A stretch of 64,000 nt of DNA, taken from contig JAJEFK010000002.1 in NCBI GenBank assembly GCA_022820505.1, forward strand, positions 62,001 to 126,000, in the 5' to 3' direction. The position numbers and the translations under genes are program-made. The notes below the pieces were generated by a model that worked only from the letters and a program-made list of their open reading frames with translations, did no database searches and was not told the origin of the DNA. Position 1 is the first letter of the stretch. Every line of letters starts with the position of its first letter. This DNA comes from Acidimicrobiia bacterium (GTDB lineage: Bacteria; Actinomycetota; Acidimicrobiia; Acidimicrobiales; Poriferisodalaceae). Of the stretch, positions 38,289 to 46,517 are shown one piece after another.

Positions 38289-39337
38289 AACGAACCTGCC
38301 GGGATTTCGACAAGATCCAGGCTCAAGAAATCGGCGTAGTACATGCCCAACGCCAGCGCGACGAGCAGGCTGTTGACGACCCAGAGACGGATGAGCACGG
38401 TGGTTTCCGGCCAGCCGCCCAACTCGAGATGGTGGTGCATCGGCGCCATCCGAAACAGGCGGCGGCCGAAGAGCCGGAACGAGCCGACCTGGATGATCAC
38501 CGATGCAGTCTCGATGACATAGAGGCCGCCGATGACAGGCAGCAGGAGATCGACGTGCAACAGCATTGCGAGCCCGGCCATCGCGGTGCCGATGGCCAGC
38601 GAACCGGTGTCGCCCATGAAGATCCGCGCCGGGGGGGCGTTCCACCACAGGAACCCTGCACACGCTCCGGCCATCGCGGCAGCGACGATGGCGAGGTCCA
38701 GCGGGTGCTTGACGTCGTAGGAGATGGGGTGACGGAACGCCCAGTAGCCGATCACGACAAAGGCAGCGAACGCCACCGCAGCAGCTCCTGCGGCAAGGCC
38801 GTCCAGGCCATCTGTCAGGTTCACTGCGTTGGACGTGCCGAGGACGATGATGACTGCCCACAGAATCCACACGGCGGCGGGAATCCGCAGTGAGTTGCCG
38901 TCCAGCCGGGTAAAGCCGACCGCGGTATCGAAGTTCACCCACCACACCATCGCGACGGCAAATCCGATGCCCACGGCAACCAACCCGATCAGCTTGGCTC
39001 GCTTGTTCAATCCCAGATTGCGCTCGCGGCTGACCTTGATCCAGTCGTCGGCCAAGCCGACCAGGCCTGCAGCGCAGACGGCTGCCAGCAGCACGATGCC
39101 CGACCGCGTGATGACGGTCTCGGCCCGCAGGTGACTGACGACGTACCCCACCACGGCTGCCGTGACGACCGCGACGCCGCCCATCGTCGGCGTACCCGCC
39201 TTGGTGATGTGACCTCGCGGGCCGTCGAGGCGGATGGGCTGACCGACGCCGCGCGCTTGCAGCCAGGGAATGAGGTAGCGAGTGCCCACCAGCGACACGA
39301 ACATGGCTGAACTGGCGGCGATGAGGAGCGCAATCAT
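38285..39337 (-). CDS. mraY: Phospho-MurNAc-pentapeptide transferase
   Basis: A 350-residue enzyme with about ten helices that moves phospho-MurNAc-pentapeptide to undecaprenyl phosphate, making lipid I. HITKAGTPTMGG is the MraY entry motif, VGLADDWIKVSRERN holds the catalytic D-D pair, NAVNLTDGLDGLA a third Asp and MHHHLELGGWPETTV the His loop. It overlaps murE by four bases with no murF between them. Confidence 0.96.
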   Translation of the reverse strand: MIALLIAASSAMFVSLVGTRYLIPWLQARGVGQPIRLDGPRGHITKAGTPTMGGVAVVTAAVVGYVVSHLRAETVITRSGIVLLAAVCAAGLVGLADDWIKVSRERNLGLNKRAKLIGLVAVGIGFAVAMVWWVNFDTAVGFTRLDGNSLRIPAAVWILWAVIIVLGTSNAVNLTDGLDGLAAGAAAVAFAAFVVIGYWAFRHPISYDVKHPLDLAIVAAAMAGACAGFLWWNAPPARIFMGDTGSLAIGTAMAGLAMLLHVDLLLPVIGGLYVIETASVIIQVGSFRLFGRRLFRMAPMHHHLELGGWPETTVLIRLWVVNSLLVALALGMYYADFLSLDLVEIPAGSL

Positions 39338-40827
39338 GTTTGTGCGCTCCTGCGCCGTCGCAGATGCTCGGTCGCAACGACTGCGTCATCGAAAGGCACG
39401 GAATGCCCAGCAGTCACCTGCGCTGTTTCGTGGCCCTTTCCGGCGACGACGACGACATCGCCGGCCTGAGCATTCCTGACGGCGTAGGAGATGGCGCTCG
39501 ACCTGTCCAGTTCCACATGCAAACCGTCGTCTGCGTCGCGTCGACTGACCGCGCCAGCGGCGATATCGGATGCGATCCGAGCAGGATCCTCGCTGCGAGG
39601 ATTGTCGGAGGTCAGCACGAGCACATCGGCATGGCGGTCCGCTGCCGCGCCCATGAGAGCCCGCTTCGTCTGATCCCGATCACCGCCCGCTCCGAACACA
39701 GCCCACAAACGGCCGCCTGCGGCACCGAGCTCACGCGCGCTGGCCAATGCCGCAGCAAGTGCGTCTGGTTTGTGGGCGTAGTCGACCAAGACCGTGATGT
39801 CATCCTCTGGGCCGCTGACAGGCCACAGTCGCCCTCGTACCGGAGAAATGGCAGCGATCGCTGTCGCAATCGCGTCATCGTCGAATCCGAGGGCGCTGGC
39901 CGTTGCTGCTGCGGCCGCCACGTTCGCGGCATTGAACCGGCCCAGCAGCCCGCAGTGCACGGATCGGCCGCGCCATCGGCCTGCCACGCCCACTGTGCTC
40001 ACCACGATTTGGTCGATATCGGAGGGCCGCCACTCGATCACTTCGGCCGTTGTGCCGGCCGCCGACGATGCCAAGCGGCGACCCCACGGATCGGCGACGT
40101 TCAACACCGCAATCTCGCTGCGACCGTCGAAAAGGCGCGCCTTGGCGTTGAAATAGTCCTCCATCGTCCTGTGGAAGTCGAGATGCTCATGGCTGAGGTT
40201 CGTGAACACGCCGGCAGCGAAGCTGGCACCATCGACCCTGCCCTGGGCGAGCGCATGAGACGACACCTCGAGCACCACCATTCCGGCTCCCGCATCGGCA
40301 GCCTCGCTGAGACGCCGGCACAGGTCGGGTGCCTCTGGCGTGGTGTGCGTTCCGTCCAGCGTGCCCATGACCTCACAAGTGGTACCGCACGCGCTCGCAA
40401 TGGCGGCGATTGCGTGCGTGACCGTGGTCTTGCCAGATGTCCCGGTGACGCCTACGACCGGGCAGCGGCGCCATGGCTGTCCCCACACCGCGGCTGACGC
40501 CAGCCCGAGTACCTCTCGCACGTCGGGCACGACGATCTGGGGCACGTCGACATCGAGGACATGCGACACCAGCAACGCCGCAGCACCTGCATCCAAAGCC
40601 TCAGCGGCGAAGCGATGACCGTCGTGGCGCTGCCCTACGACGCAGCCGAACAGCGCACCGGACGTGACTGAGCGGCTGTCGTGTGTGATGCCGCGCACGA
40701 GGACCGCCAGTGCCGCAGCCTCGTCACTGCGCTGGCGTGGAGGCAGCACACAGGTACCGCCGACCGCCGCAGCCAATTCCTCCAGCGGTATCGGCTCTGC
40801 CGGCGCACTGCTGCGCTGCTCAGGCAT
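39334..40827 (-). CDS. murE: UDP-MurNAc-tripeptide synthetase, meso-diaminopimelate type
   Basis: A 497-residue Mur ligase adding the third stem residue. GVTGTSGKTTVTHAIAAIA is the P-loop, VLEVSSHALAQGRV and FTNLSHEHLDFH the family signatures, VDYAHKPDALAAAL the later segment. TSDNPRSEDP contains D-N-P-R, which selects meso-diaminopimelate rather than lysine. ATG at 40827 overlaps the ftsI stop by eight bases; the open frame is longer but unlikely. Confidence 0.95.
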   Translation of the reverse strand: MPEQRSSAPAEPIPLEELAAAVGGTCVLPPRQRSDEAAALAVLVRGITHDSRSVTSGALFGCVVGQRHDGHRFAAEALDAGAAALLVSHVLDVDVPQIVVPDVREVLGLASAAVWGQPWRRCPVVGVTGTSGKTTVTHAIAAIASACGTTCEVMGTLDGTHTTPEAPDLCRRLSEAADAGAGMVVLEVSSHALAQGRVDGASFAAGVFTNLSHEHLDFHRTMEDYFNAKARLFDGRSEIAVLNVADPWGRRLASSAAGTTAEVIEWRPSDIDQIVVSTVGVAGRWRGRSVHCGLLGRFNAANVAAAAATASALGFDDDAIATAIAAISPVRGRLWPVSGPEDDITVLVDYAHKPDALAAALASARELGAAGGRLWAVFGAGGDRDQTKRALMGAAADRHADVLVLTSDNPRSEDPARIASDIAAGAVSRRDADDGLHVELDRSSAISYAVRNAQAGDVVVVAGKGHETAQVTAGHSVPFDDAVVATEHLRRRRSAQT

Positions 40828-42781
40828 CTGGCGACACTTGGAGCATGCGCAGGGCGTACTCGGCGACCTCCGCGAATACCGGCGCGGCAACGATGGCGGC
40901 CCGGTATTCATCCGGCTCGTCGAGCACCACGACCACGGTGAGCTCAGGTCGGTCGGCAGGGAGGAATCCTGCGAAGGAGCTGGTGTATGCGTCGGAGGAG
41001 TAACCGCCGTCAGGGCTGGGCTTCTGCGCAGTGCCGGTCTTGCCTGCCACTTGGTAGCCCTCGATGGCGGCCCGCTTGCCCGTTCCCGAACGGACTACTT
41101 CAGCCAAGATGGTCTGCATCTGCTGCGCGGTCCGCTCGGACAGCACCCGGCGTGTCGGGATGCGTTCCGCGGGTTGCAGTGCGCCGTTGCTTCCCACGCT
41201 GCCCAGCACAAGGCGCGGCGTGACGTAGACGCCGTCGTTGGCGATGGCGTTGTACGCAGCGGTGAGCTGAATCGCAGTGACGGCGATGCCTTGGCCGAAC
41301 GCGATCGTGGCGAGGTCGGTGCCGCGCCACTGCTTCGCAGTACGCAGGATTCCTCTGCTCTCGCCCGGCAACGCCGGCGCTTCATCGGTTCCGGTCAGGC
41401 GGCCGAAGCCGAATGATCGCAGGGAACGCTGCAATTCAGTGGCGCCGATCCGTTCGGCAAGCTTGATGGTCCCGATGTTCGATGAATGAACGAGGACCTC
41501 CGACGTCGTCATGTCGGCGCTGGGCTTGGAATACGGCTCGATGAATTCTTTGTCAGCGAATGTGTAGGCGGCCGGCGTCGAATGCACCTCGACCGGCGTG
41601 GTGAGTCCTGCTTCCAGTGCCGTGGCGACCGTGAAGCTCTTGGCAACCGAGCCTGGCTCGAATGCGTCCGTATATGCCGGGTTGTATGCCACCGGCCTGA
41701 CCTCATCCGTGTCCCGATCGCGAGCGACCGCCGCCAACGCCATGACATCGCCGGTATCGGTTTGCATCACTACCACCATGCCGCCCTTGGCACTGGTCGC
41801 CTTGACAGCTTCGCTGATAGATCGCTCCGCAATCCACTGCATCTGGGTGTGCAGCGTGAGCACCACGTCGTCGCCATGGCTGACAGGTTCAAAGAGCTCG
41901 GTGCCGGTCGGCAACGGCATCCCGCTCTGGGCGATTCGAGCGACCTCACGGCCGTCTGTCCCGTCGAGCACCTCCGCGAACTGTTTCTCAGCACCGCCCA
42001 GCGGGTTCTGATCAATGTCGGTGGCGCCGAGCAGCCCGCGCGCGAAGTCGTCCCCGTTTGGTCGCAGCCGTGAGGACTCGCCCCGTACGCCGATACCGGC
42101 CAGCTGCATTTCCTGCACTGCCAGCCCGTCTTCGGAGCTCACCTGACGCGCCACGTAGACGAAGTGACGGTCGCTCGCGAGCCGTTCGGCGATGACGTCA
42201 GCGTCTATGTCCAGCACTGACGCCAGCACAGCAGCCGTCTGGTACGGGTCGGTCACCAGGCGGGGATCGGCCCAGACCGTAGGCAGGTTGTCCGACACGG
42301 CGAGCAGATTCAGATTCCGATCCAGGATCGCACCGCGGACCGATTCGAGCTCCCACTGTGCGGTTCCCTGACGCTCGCCGAGAGCCGCATAGGTGTCGCG
42401 GTCGAGCACCTGTACCTGAACCAGGCGCGCACCCAAGGTGGCCAGCGCCACGGCTGAGGCGATGATCAGCAGCAGCGCCCGCCGGCGCGGCGGTCCAGCG
42501 CGAGCCGTACGCCCGCGCGCGCCCCGTTCGGTCCGCTCCGTGGCAGATGCTGTCCCCAGTTCGCCAGGTGGTCCCTTCGCTCCCGACGACGGATGCCACC
42601 CGCGCGCGTTCGCCGTATCAGCGTGTCGAGCTGACGTTGCGCCCACACGCGATGCCTGACCGGCACGCGACGCGGACCGCGAGCGGGCAGCTGGCGCTCG
42701 CAGCCCCGGCGGGGCACCCATCGACGGGTGCCATGGCGCCGGAGCTGTATGGCGCTCGGAGTGCTCAAGAACGTCGGTCAT
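40820..42781 (-). CDS. ftsI: Septal transpeptidase FtsI (class B penicillin-binding protein)
   Basis: A 653-residue membrane-anchored PBP. The transpeptidase active site is complete: FEPGSVAKSF (S-x2-K), VHSSNIG (S-x-N) and VAGKTGTAQ (K-T-G). One helix at about 100-120 follows an unusually long, Ala/Arg/Gly-rich cytoplasmic tail; internal starts would shorten it, but the 17-base overlap with ftsL supports a start near 42781. A PBP-dimer domain (RGAILDRNLNLLAVS) precedes the catalytic part. Works with FtsW. Confidence 0.94.
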   Translation of the reverse strand: MTDVLEHSERHTAPAPWHPSMGAPPGLRAPAARSRSASRAGQASRVGATSARHADTANARGWHPSSGAKGPPGELGTASATERTERGARGRTARAGPPRRRALLLIIASAVALATLGARLVQVQVLDRDTYAALGERQGTAQWELESVRGAILDRNLNLLAVSDNLPTVWADPRLVTDPYQTAAVLASVLDIDADVIAERLASDRHFVYVARQVSSEDGLAVQEMQLAGIGVRGESSRLRPNGDDFARGLLGATDIDQNPLGGAEKQFAEVLDGTDGREVARIAQSGMPLPTGTELFEPVSHGDDVVLTLHTQMQWIAERSISEAVKATSAKGGMVVVMQTDTGDVMALAAVARDRDTDEVRPVAYNPAYTDAFEPGSVAKSFTVATALEAGLTTPVEVHSTPAAYTFADKEFIEPYSKPSADMTTSEVLVHSSNIGTIKLAERIGATELQRSLRSFGFGRLTGTDEAPALPGESRGILRTAKQWRGTDLATIAFGQGIAVTAIQLTAAYNAIANDGVYVTPRLVLGSVGSNGALQPAERIPTRRVLSERTAQQMQTILAEVVRSGTGKRAAIEGYQVAGKTGTAQKPSPDGGYSSDAYTSSFAGFLPADRPELTVVVVLDEPDEYRAAIVAAPVFAEVAEYALRMLQVSPDA

Positions 42782-43223
42782 GCGCTGTGGACGCGTCGGT
42801 CAGCAGCGTCTTGATCGAGAGCCAGTCCCCACCTTCATGGATGCTTCGCTGCGGTGGGTCGACGGCAGCAATATGCCGAGGCTCGATCCGCACATCGATG
42901 GGATCCGTCGCGCTCACCAGGCCGAGCGCCCCCACCCCCATCAGTTCGATCTCCGCGGGACCATGGAGCGTCTGAAGCTCGTAGCGCAGATCGATCAGGC
43001 GCTCTCGCTCTGCAGCGATCTCCGACTCCAGCTCTGACAGCCGGTACTGCCCCGCAGCCAGCATCGAGTGGAACACCGCGAGACCGGCGAGCACGGTGAT
43101 GGCAGCAGCAGCCAGCAGCGCAGTCACGCCCACGAGACGCAACCCCACGGCGCGACCCATCGGCGCCTGTACCAGTCCCGGCGGGGCATCCGCGACGGTG
43201 AAGTGGGCAGTTGCGAGGGCCAT
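42765..43223 (-). CDS. ftsL: FtsL-like septum formation protein
   Basis: A 152-residue bitopic protein: short cytoplasmic region, one helix at about 30-52, then a coiled segment (YRLSELESEIAAERERLIDL) and a short tail. This layout and its place between rsmH and ftsI match FtsL, the divisome scaffold that activates FtsWI. Sequence of FtsL is poorly conserved, so the name rests on topology and position. Confidence 0.8.
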   Translation of the reverse strand: MALATAHFTVADAPPGLVQAPMGRAVGLRLVGVTALLAAAAITVLAGLAVFHSMLAAGQYRLSELESEIAAERERLIDLRYELQTLHGPAEIELMGVGALGLVSATDPIDVRIEPRHIAAVDPPQRSIHEGGDWLSIKTLLTDASTAHDRRS

Positions 43224-43256
43224 CGGGCGAAGCTCGGTTCTCTGGGAGCGCTGGAA

Positions 43257-44213
43257 TCAGCGACGGGCAGGCTCGAGGCGTTCTGCTGCACGCATCACGG
43301 CGCTGGCGGCGCGCGGGTTCCGTTCGACCTCCGCAGTGCTGGGCCGTGTGACCTTGCGGCGCAGCAGGCGAACGGTGGGCGCGGCGCCGCAGATGCATGG
43401 CAACGTCGACGGGCACTCGCACACGCCGTCGGCCGCTTCTCGCAGAATGATCTTCACGATGCTGTCTTCTCCTGAGTGATAGGCGAGCGTTGCGAGGCGC
43501 CCACGAGGCTGCAGGCGCGCGAGCGCTGCTCGCATGGCGGGTTCGATGAGATTCAGTTCGTCGTTCACTTCGATGCGGATTGCCGCGAACGTGCGCATCG
43601 CCGGATGACGGCGGCCGCGCCGAGCTGCGGCTGGCACCGCAGCCTTGACGGTGTCGGCCAGTTGGCGGGTTGTGCCCAGCGGTCTGGCGGCCACAATCGC
43701 CGCAGCGATGCGGTGGGCGTAGCGCTCGTCGGCGTGGTGCCTCAGCAGATCTCGCAGTTCAGCGAACTCGTAGGTGTTGACGACGACGCCCGCATCGAGG
43801 CGCGAGCGGGAGTCCATGCGCATATCCAGCGGGGCGTCGTGACGGTGGGAGAAACCGCGCTCGCCCGAATCCAATTGATGACTGCTGACGCCGAAGTCGA
43901 ACAGAACACCAGTGAGCGGGCCTCCGGCAGCCGCATCGACCAGCTCGCCGAGCCGGTCGAATCGCTCGCAGCGCAGCGTGACTCGGTCTCCGAAGGCCGC
44001 AAGCCGCTCCTGTGCTGCTGCAATTGCCTCAGGATCGCGATCGATGCCGAGCAGTTGTCGCCCAGGATGCTGCCGCAGGAGCACCTCGGCGTGACCGCCG
44101 CCACCCAAGGTTGCGTCGACGAACAGCCCACCGGCTACAGGGGCGAACACTTCGGCGATCTCGTCAACCATGACAGGCTCGTGGAAGGAACGGGCAGCGG
44201 TGGACACGCTCAC
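43257..44213 (-). CDS. rsmH: 16S rRNA (cytosine-1402-N4) methyltransferase
   Basis: A 318-residue SAM enzyme (formerly MraW). HEPVMVDEI opens it, VDATLGGGGHAEVLL is the SAM loop, LFDFGVSSHQLD, RGFSHRHDAPLDMRMD and LAYHSGEDSIVK are family signatures. CECPSTLPCICG near the C terminus is a four-Cys cluster common in actinobacterial RsmH. A GTG start overlaps the mraZ stop by four bases. Confidence 0.95.
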   Translation of the reverse strand: MSVSTAARSFHEPVMVDEIAEVFAPVAGGLFVDATLGGGGHAEVLLRQHPGRQLLGIDRDPEAIAAAQERLAAFGDRVTLRCERFDRLGELVDAAAGGPLTGVLFDFGVSSHQLDSGERGFSHRHDAPLDMRMDSRSRLDAGVVVNTYEFAELRDLLRHHADERYAHRIAAAIVAARPLGTTRQLADTVKAAVPAAARRGRRHPAMRTFAAIRIEVNDELNLIEPAMRAALARLQPRGRLATLAYHSGEDSIVKIILREAADGVCECPSTLPCICGAAPTVRLLRRKVTRPSTAEVERNPRAASAVMRAAERLEPARR

Positions 44214-44656
44214 GCCTGCTCCGCTGCTTCGATGCCGCGCTCAGGTGCCGCCAGGAGCGATTCGCCCTGGGCGTTCATCTCGTGCCAGCGCCCCGCGTCC
44301 CAGATCTCGACCTCGTCGATCGCGCCGATCACGACGCATTCGCGCTGCAGGCCGGCGAAGCGGCGCAGCTCCTCAGGAACCGCTATGCGGCCCTGCTTGT
44401 CTGGCAGGACACGGGCGGCGCCCGCCCCGAATGAGCGTTTGGCTGCGCGACCGTGCGGTCCGCCGGACTGGGAGCGCTCGGACATCCGGCCGGCGATCTC
44501 ACCGAATCGGTCTGGCGTCATGAGTGCGAGGCAGCCCTCGCTGTGCTTGATCAGGAAGCCGGACGGCTCAAATGCGCTGCGGAAGCTCGCCGGGAGCACG
44601 ATGCGGCCCTTGGCATCGAGCGAGTGCTCGTGCTGACCGACGAACAGACTCTCCAC
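44210..44656 (-). CDS. mraZ: MraZ transcriptional regulator
   Basis: A 148-residue protein with two AbrB-like DNA-binding repeats, each with the D-x2-G-R motif (SLDAKGRIVLP near residue 12 and PDKQGRIAVP near 85). MraZ forms a ring and binds repeated GTGG-type boxes in its own promoter; four such boxes are visible upstream. GTG at 44656 has GGAGG seven bases before it, which decides against the ATG at 44704. First gene of the dcw cluster. Confidence 0.93.
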   Translation of the reverse strand: MESLFVGQHEHSLDAKGRIVLPASFRSAFEPSGFLIKHSEGCLALMTPDRFGEIAGRMSERSQSGGPHGRAAKRSFGAGAARVLPDKQGRIAVPEELRRFAGLQRECVVIGAIDEVEIWDAGRWHEMNAQGESLLAAPERGIEAAEQA

Positions 44657-44719
44657 CGCAGGGCCTCCGCAGCGTCCGAATGGGCACCTGATTCGCATGG
44701 GCATCTCTGCCCTTGCAAA

Positions 44720-44762
44720 CCACTTCGCACCACTTTATGGGGAAAGCACCCACACTGTCCAC
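44720..44762 (-). promoter_or_regulatory. dcw promoter with four GTGG boxes (predicted MraZ operator)
   Basis: On the minus strand a good sigma-70-type promoter is visible: TGGACA (-35, 44756-44761), 18-base spacer, TAAAGT (-10, 44732-44737). GTGG occurs at 44759-44762, 44750-44753, 44730-44733 and 44720-44723, spaced 9, 20 and 10 bases, so all lie near one face of the helix and cover -35, spacer, -10 and start. This is the arrangement expected for MraZ autoregulation; binding is inferred. Confidence 0.65.
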
Positions 44763-44800
44763 CCCTAGATGTGCCGCGCCCACTGCGGAGGGCGGCGGCG

Positions 44801-45463
44801 CTAGTCGATGGAGTGGGTGGTGATGAAGCTCGCCATGTGTTCTGCCATGTCGGTGGGTGAGGCTGTGATGCCGAGATCGGCCCAGCCCACTGCTCGGTCG
44901 CGGACCTGAGCGGCTGTAGCGGAATCCACGACGGATGCGAGGGGTCCGAGCCCGAAGCGGTCATAGGCGATGCACTGGAAACGGCTGCCCTCACGTGTAC
45001 GACGCTGGGAGATGCCGACGAGTTTCCGACCGCCTACCACGACCTCGCCTGGGCCGAGCGATGCAAAGCACACCAGGCCATCTGACGGCCCAGCTTCGTA
45101 CGGGCCGGAATGGACGCTGGCGGGCACACCCGCATCCGAGAAAGCTGCGGCCAGTGTGCGACCCAGCCAATGAAAGGCCTTGCCGACATCGGAATGCCAG
45201 AGGGGATCGCCAGCTGGGACGAACAGGTCCAGCCATGTGCTCATTTCAGGATCCAGCCACACCAATCCCCCGCCGCTGTGCCGCCGGACGAGATCATCTC
45301 GACTGCCGACAAAGGGGTCAGGGCTGGCTGAACCCAGGATCACTGCGGATGCGGTCGGGCGCAGCCACGAGATGCGACGTCGGCCGTCGCGCGGCATTGG
45401 ACGGGCGTGCAGCAATTCGGCGCTTGCGTGCCATTCGTCGCGTACCCACGCGGCCACAGGCAC
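44801..45463 (-). CDS. Lipoate/biotin protein ligase family protein (LplA-like)
   Basis: A 220-residue protein of the BPL/LplA/LipB fold. SAVILGSASPD, then VRRHSGGGLVWLDPEM (R-R-x-S-G-G-G), DVGKAFHWLG and VVVGGRKLVGISQRR with the conserved Lys are the ligase signatures, so it probably attaches lipoate or octanoate to a carrier domain. GTG at 45463 is the first usable start. It is short for LplA, lacking the accessory domain, and may be an octanoyl-transferase or an amidotransferase relative. It is upstream of mraZ, separated by 144 bases. Confidence 0.75.
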   Translation of the reverse strand: MPVAAWVRDEWHASAELLHARPMPRDGRRRISWLRPTASAVILGSASPDPFVGSRDDLVRRHSGGGLVWLDPEMSTWLDLFVPAGDPLWHSDVGKAFHWLGRTLAAAFSDAGVPASVHSGPYEAGPSDGLVCFASLGPGEVVVGGRKLVGISQRRTREGSRFQCIAYDRFGLGPLASVVDSATAAQVRDRAVGWADLGITASPTDMAEHMASFITTHSID

Positions 45464-45502
45464 ACGATGGCAGACGGCGCCCGCGCCATCGGATCGCGCA
45501 GC

Positions 45503-46138
45503 TCAGACGAGTTGAGGTCGCAGGTCGCCGAGGTAGTCGGTCCATTCAGTCGGGCTATCGCCACGCATCGCCGCCACGACGGCGAGCGGCTCAGGGGCAT
45601 AGGGAGTCTGGCGCAGCCGGAACCGGCTCTCTGACAGCAACGAGTCTCCCTTGCCCACGTTGCAAGCCCGGCAGCAGGCCACCACGTTCTCCCACGTGTG
45701 TTCGCCGCCGCGGCTGCGCGGGTGGACATGGTCGATGCACTCGGCCCGGTTTCCGCAGTACTGGCAGCGGTAGGCGTCGCGCGCGAACACGGCCCGCCGG
45801 TGGAGCGGGGCGCGCCTCCGGTACGGCGCCCGTGCGTGATAGTTCAGGCGCACGACCGAAGGCACCGACATCGTCAGACGAGGCGAGCGAATGCTGCCGG
45901 GCTTGGTGTGAACGACATCAGCCTTGCCTGCCAGCACCAGCAGCAGGGCGCGCCGCACCGTCGTGATCGACAGTGGCTGGTAAGTGACGTTGAGCACCAG
46001 CGTCCGTTCCGACAGCACGGTGCGGGGCCGCGAGACCTTCCCATCACGAATGACCGCATGACCGTTGATCGCACCGTTCCCGTTGACCGCGTCGGCGACA
46101 GGCTGCGGCGCGTGAGCGATCGTTCGAACGGGAGTCAT
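45503..46138 (-). CDS. HNH endonuclease family protein
   Basis: A 211-residue protein with a C-terminal HNH/zinc domain: CQYCGNRAECIDHVHPRSRG, then GEHTWENVVACCRACN. The paired C-x2-C knuckles and the D-H-x2-P core are complete. The N-terminal half begins with TLVLNVTYQPLSITTVRRA, common in actinobacterial stand-alone HNH proteins of unknown role. ATG at 46138 was chosen over the GTG at 46171. It lies between the LplA-like gene and a small unknown gene. Confidence 0.85.
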   Translation of the reverse strand: MTPVRTIAHAPQPVADAVNGNGAINGHAVIRDGKVSRPRTVLSERTLVLNVTYQPLSITTVRRALLLVLAGKADVVHTKPGSIRSPRLTMSVPSVVRLNYHARAPYRRRAPLHRRAVFARDAYRCQYCGNRAECIDHVHPRSRGGEHTWENVVACCRACNVGKGDSLLSESRFRLRQTPYAPEPLAVVAAMRGDSPTEWTDYLGDLRPQLV

Positions 46139-46139
46139 G

Positions 46140-46469
46140 TCACGGCCCCAAGGGCGCCGGCTCAGGGCCACGCGCTCCGTGCGACGGGTGTACCGCAGCA
46201 GCGGAAGGCCAGCGTCGGCACCATTCCAGCCATTGGATCAGATCGGCAGGTTCGGCTGCCGCACTTCCGTCAGAGCCGACGGCGGTCAACAGCCGGAATC
46301 GCACATAGTCGCGGTGAGGCACCGGCAAGAACGGAGGGCGCATCCACCATCGCCGCGGGATGAGCCGCCTCATGGCTCGCCCAGCGGTGAGCCACAGCCG
46401 CGGGCGCATTGCCACGGCCGCGAGAGCCGCCCCGATACGGGGGCCGCGTGGAGTCCGTGATCGGCGCAC
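46140..46469 (-). CDS. Small conserved-looking protein of unknown function
   Basis: A 109-residue basic protein. A RRWWMRPPFLPVPHRDYVRF stretch followed by ADLIQWLEWCRRW resembles a small family I have seen in actinobacteria, without a known role. Its stop is one base before the HNH start, suggesting a shared message. The start is not certain. A neighbouring divergent gene (moxR) begins 49 bases away. Confidence 0.55.
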   Translation of the reverse strand: MRRSRTPRGPRIGAALAAVAMRPRLWLTAGRAMRRLIPRRWWMRPPFLPVPHRDYVRFRLLTAVGSDGSAAAEPADLIQWLEWCRRWPSAAAVHPSHGARGPEPAPLGP

Positions 46470-46517
46470 CGGGCCACTCTAGAAGCGATAGCGGGAGGCG
46501 ACGGTGAGGGTGAAGTG

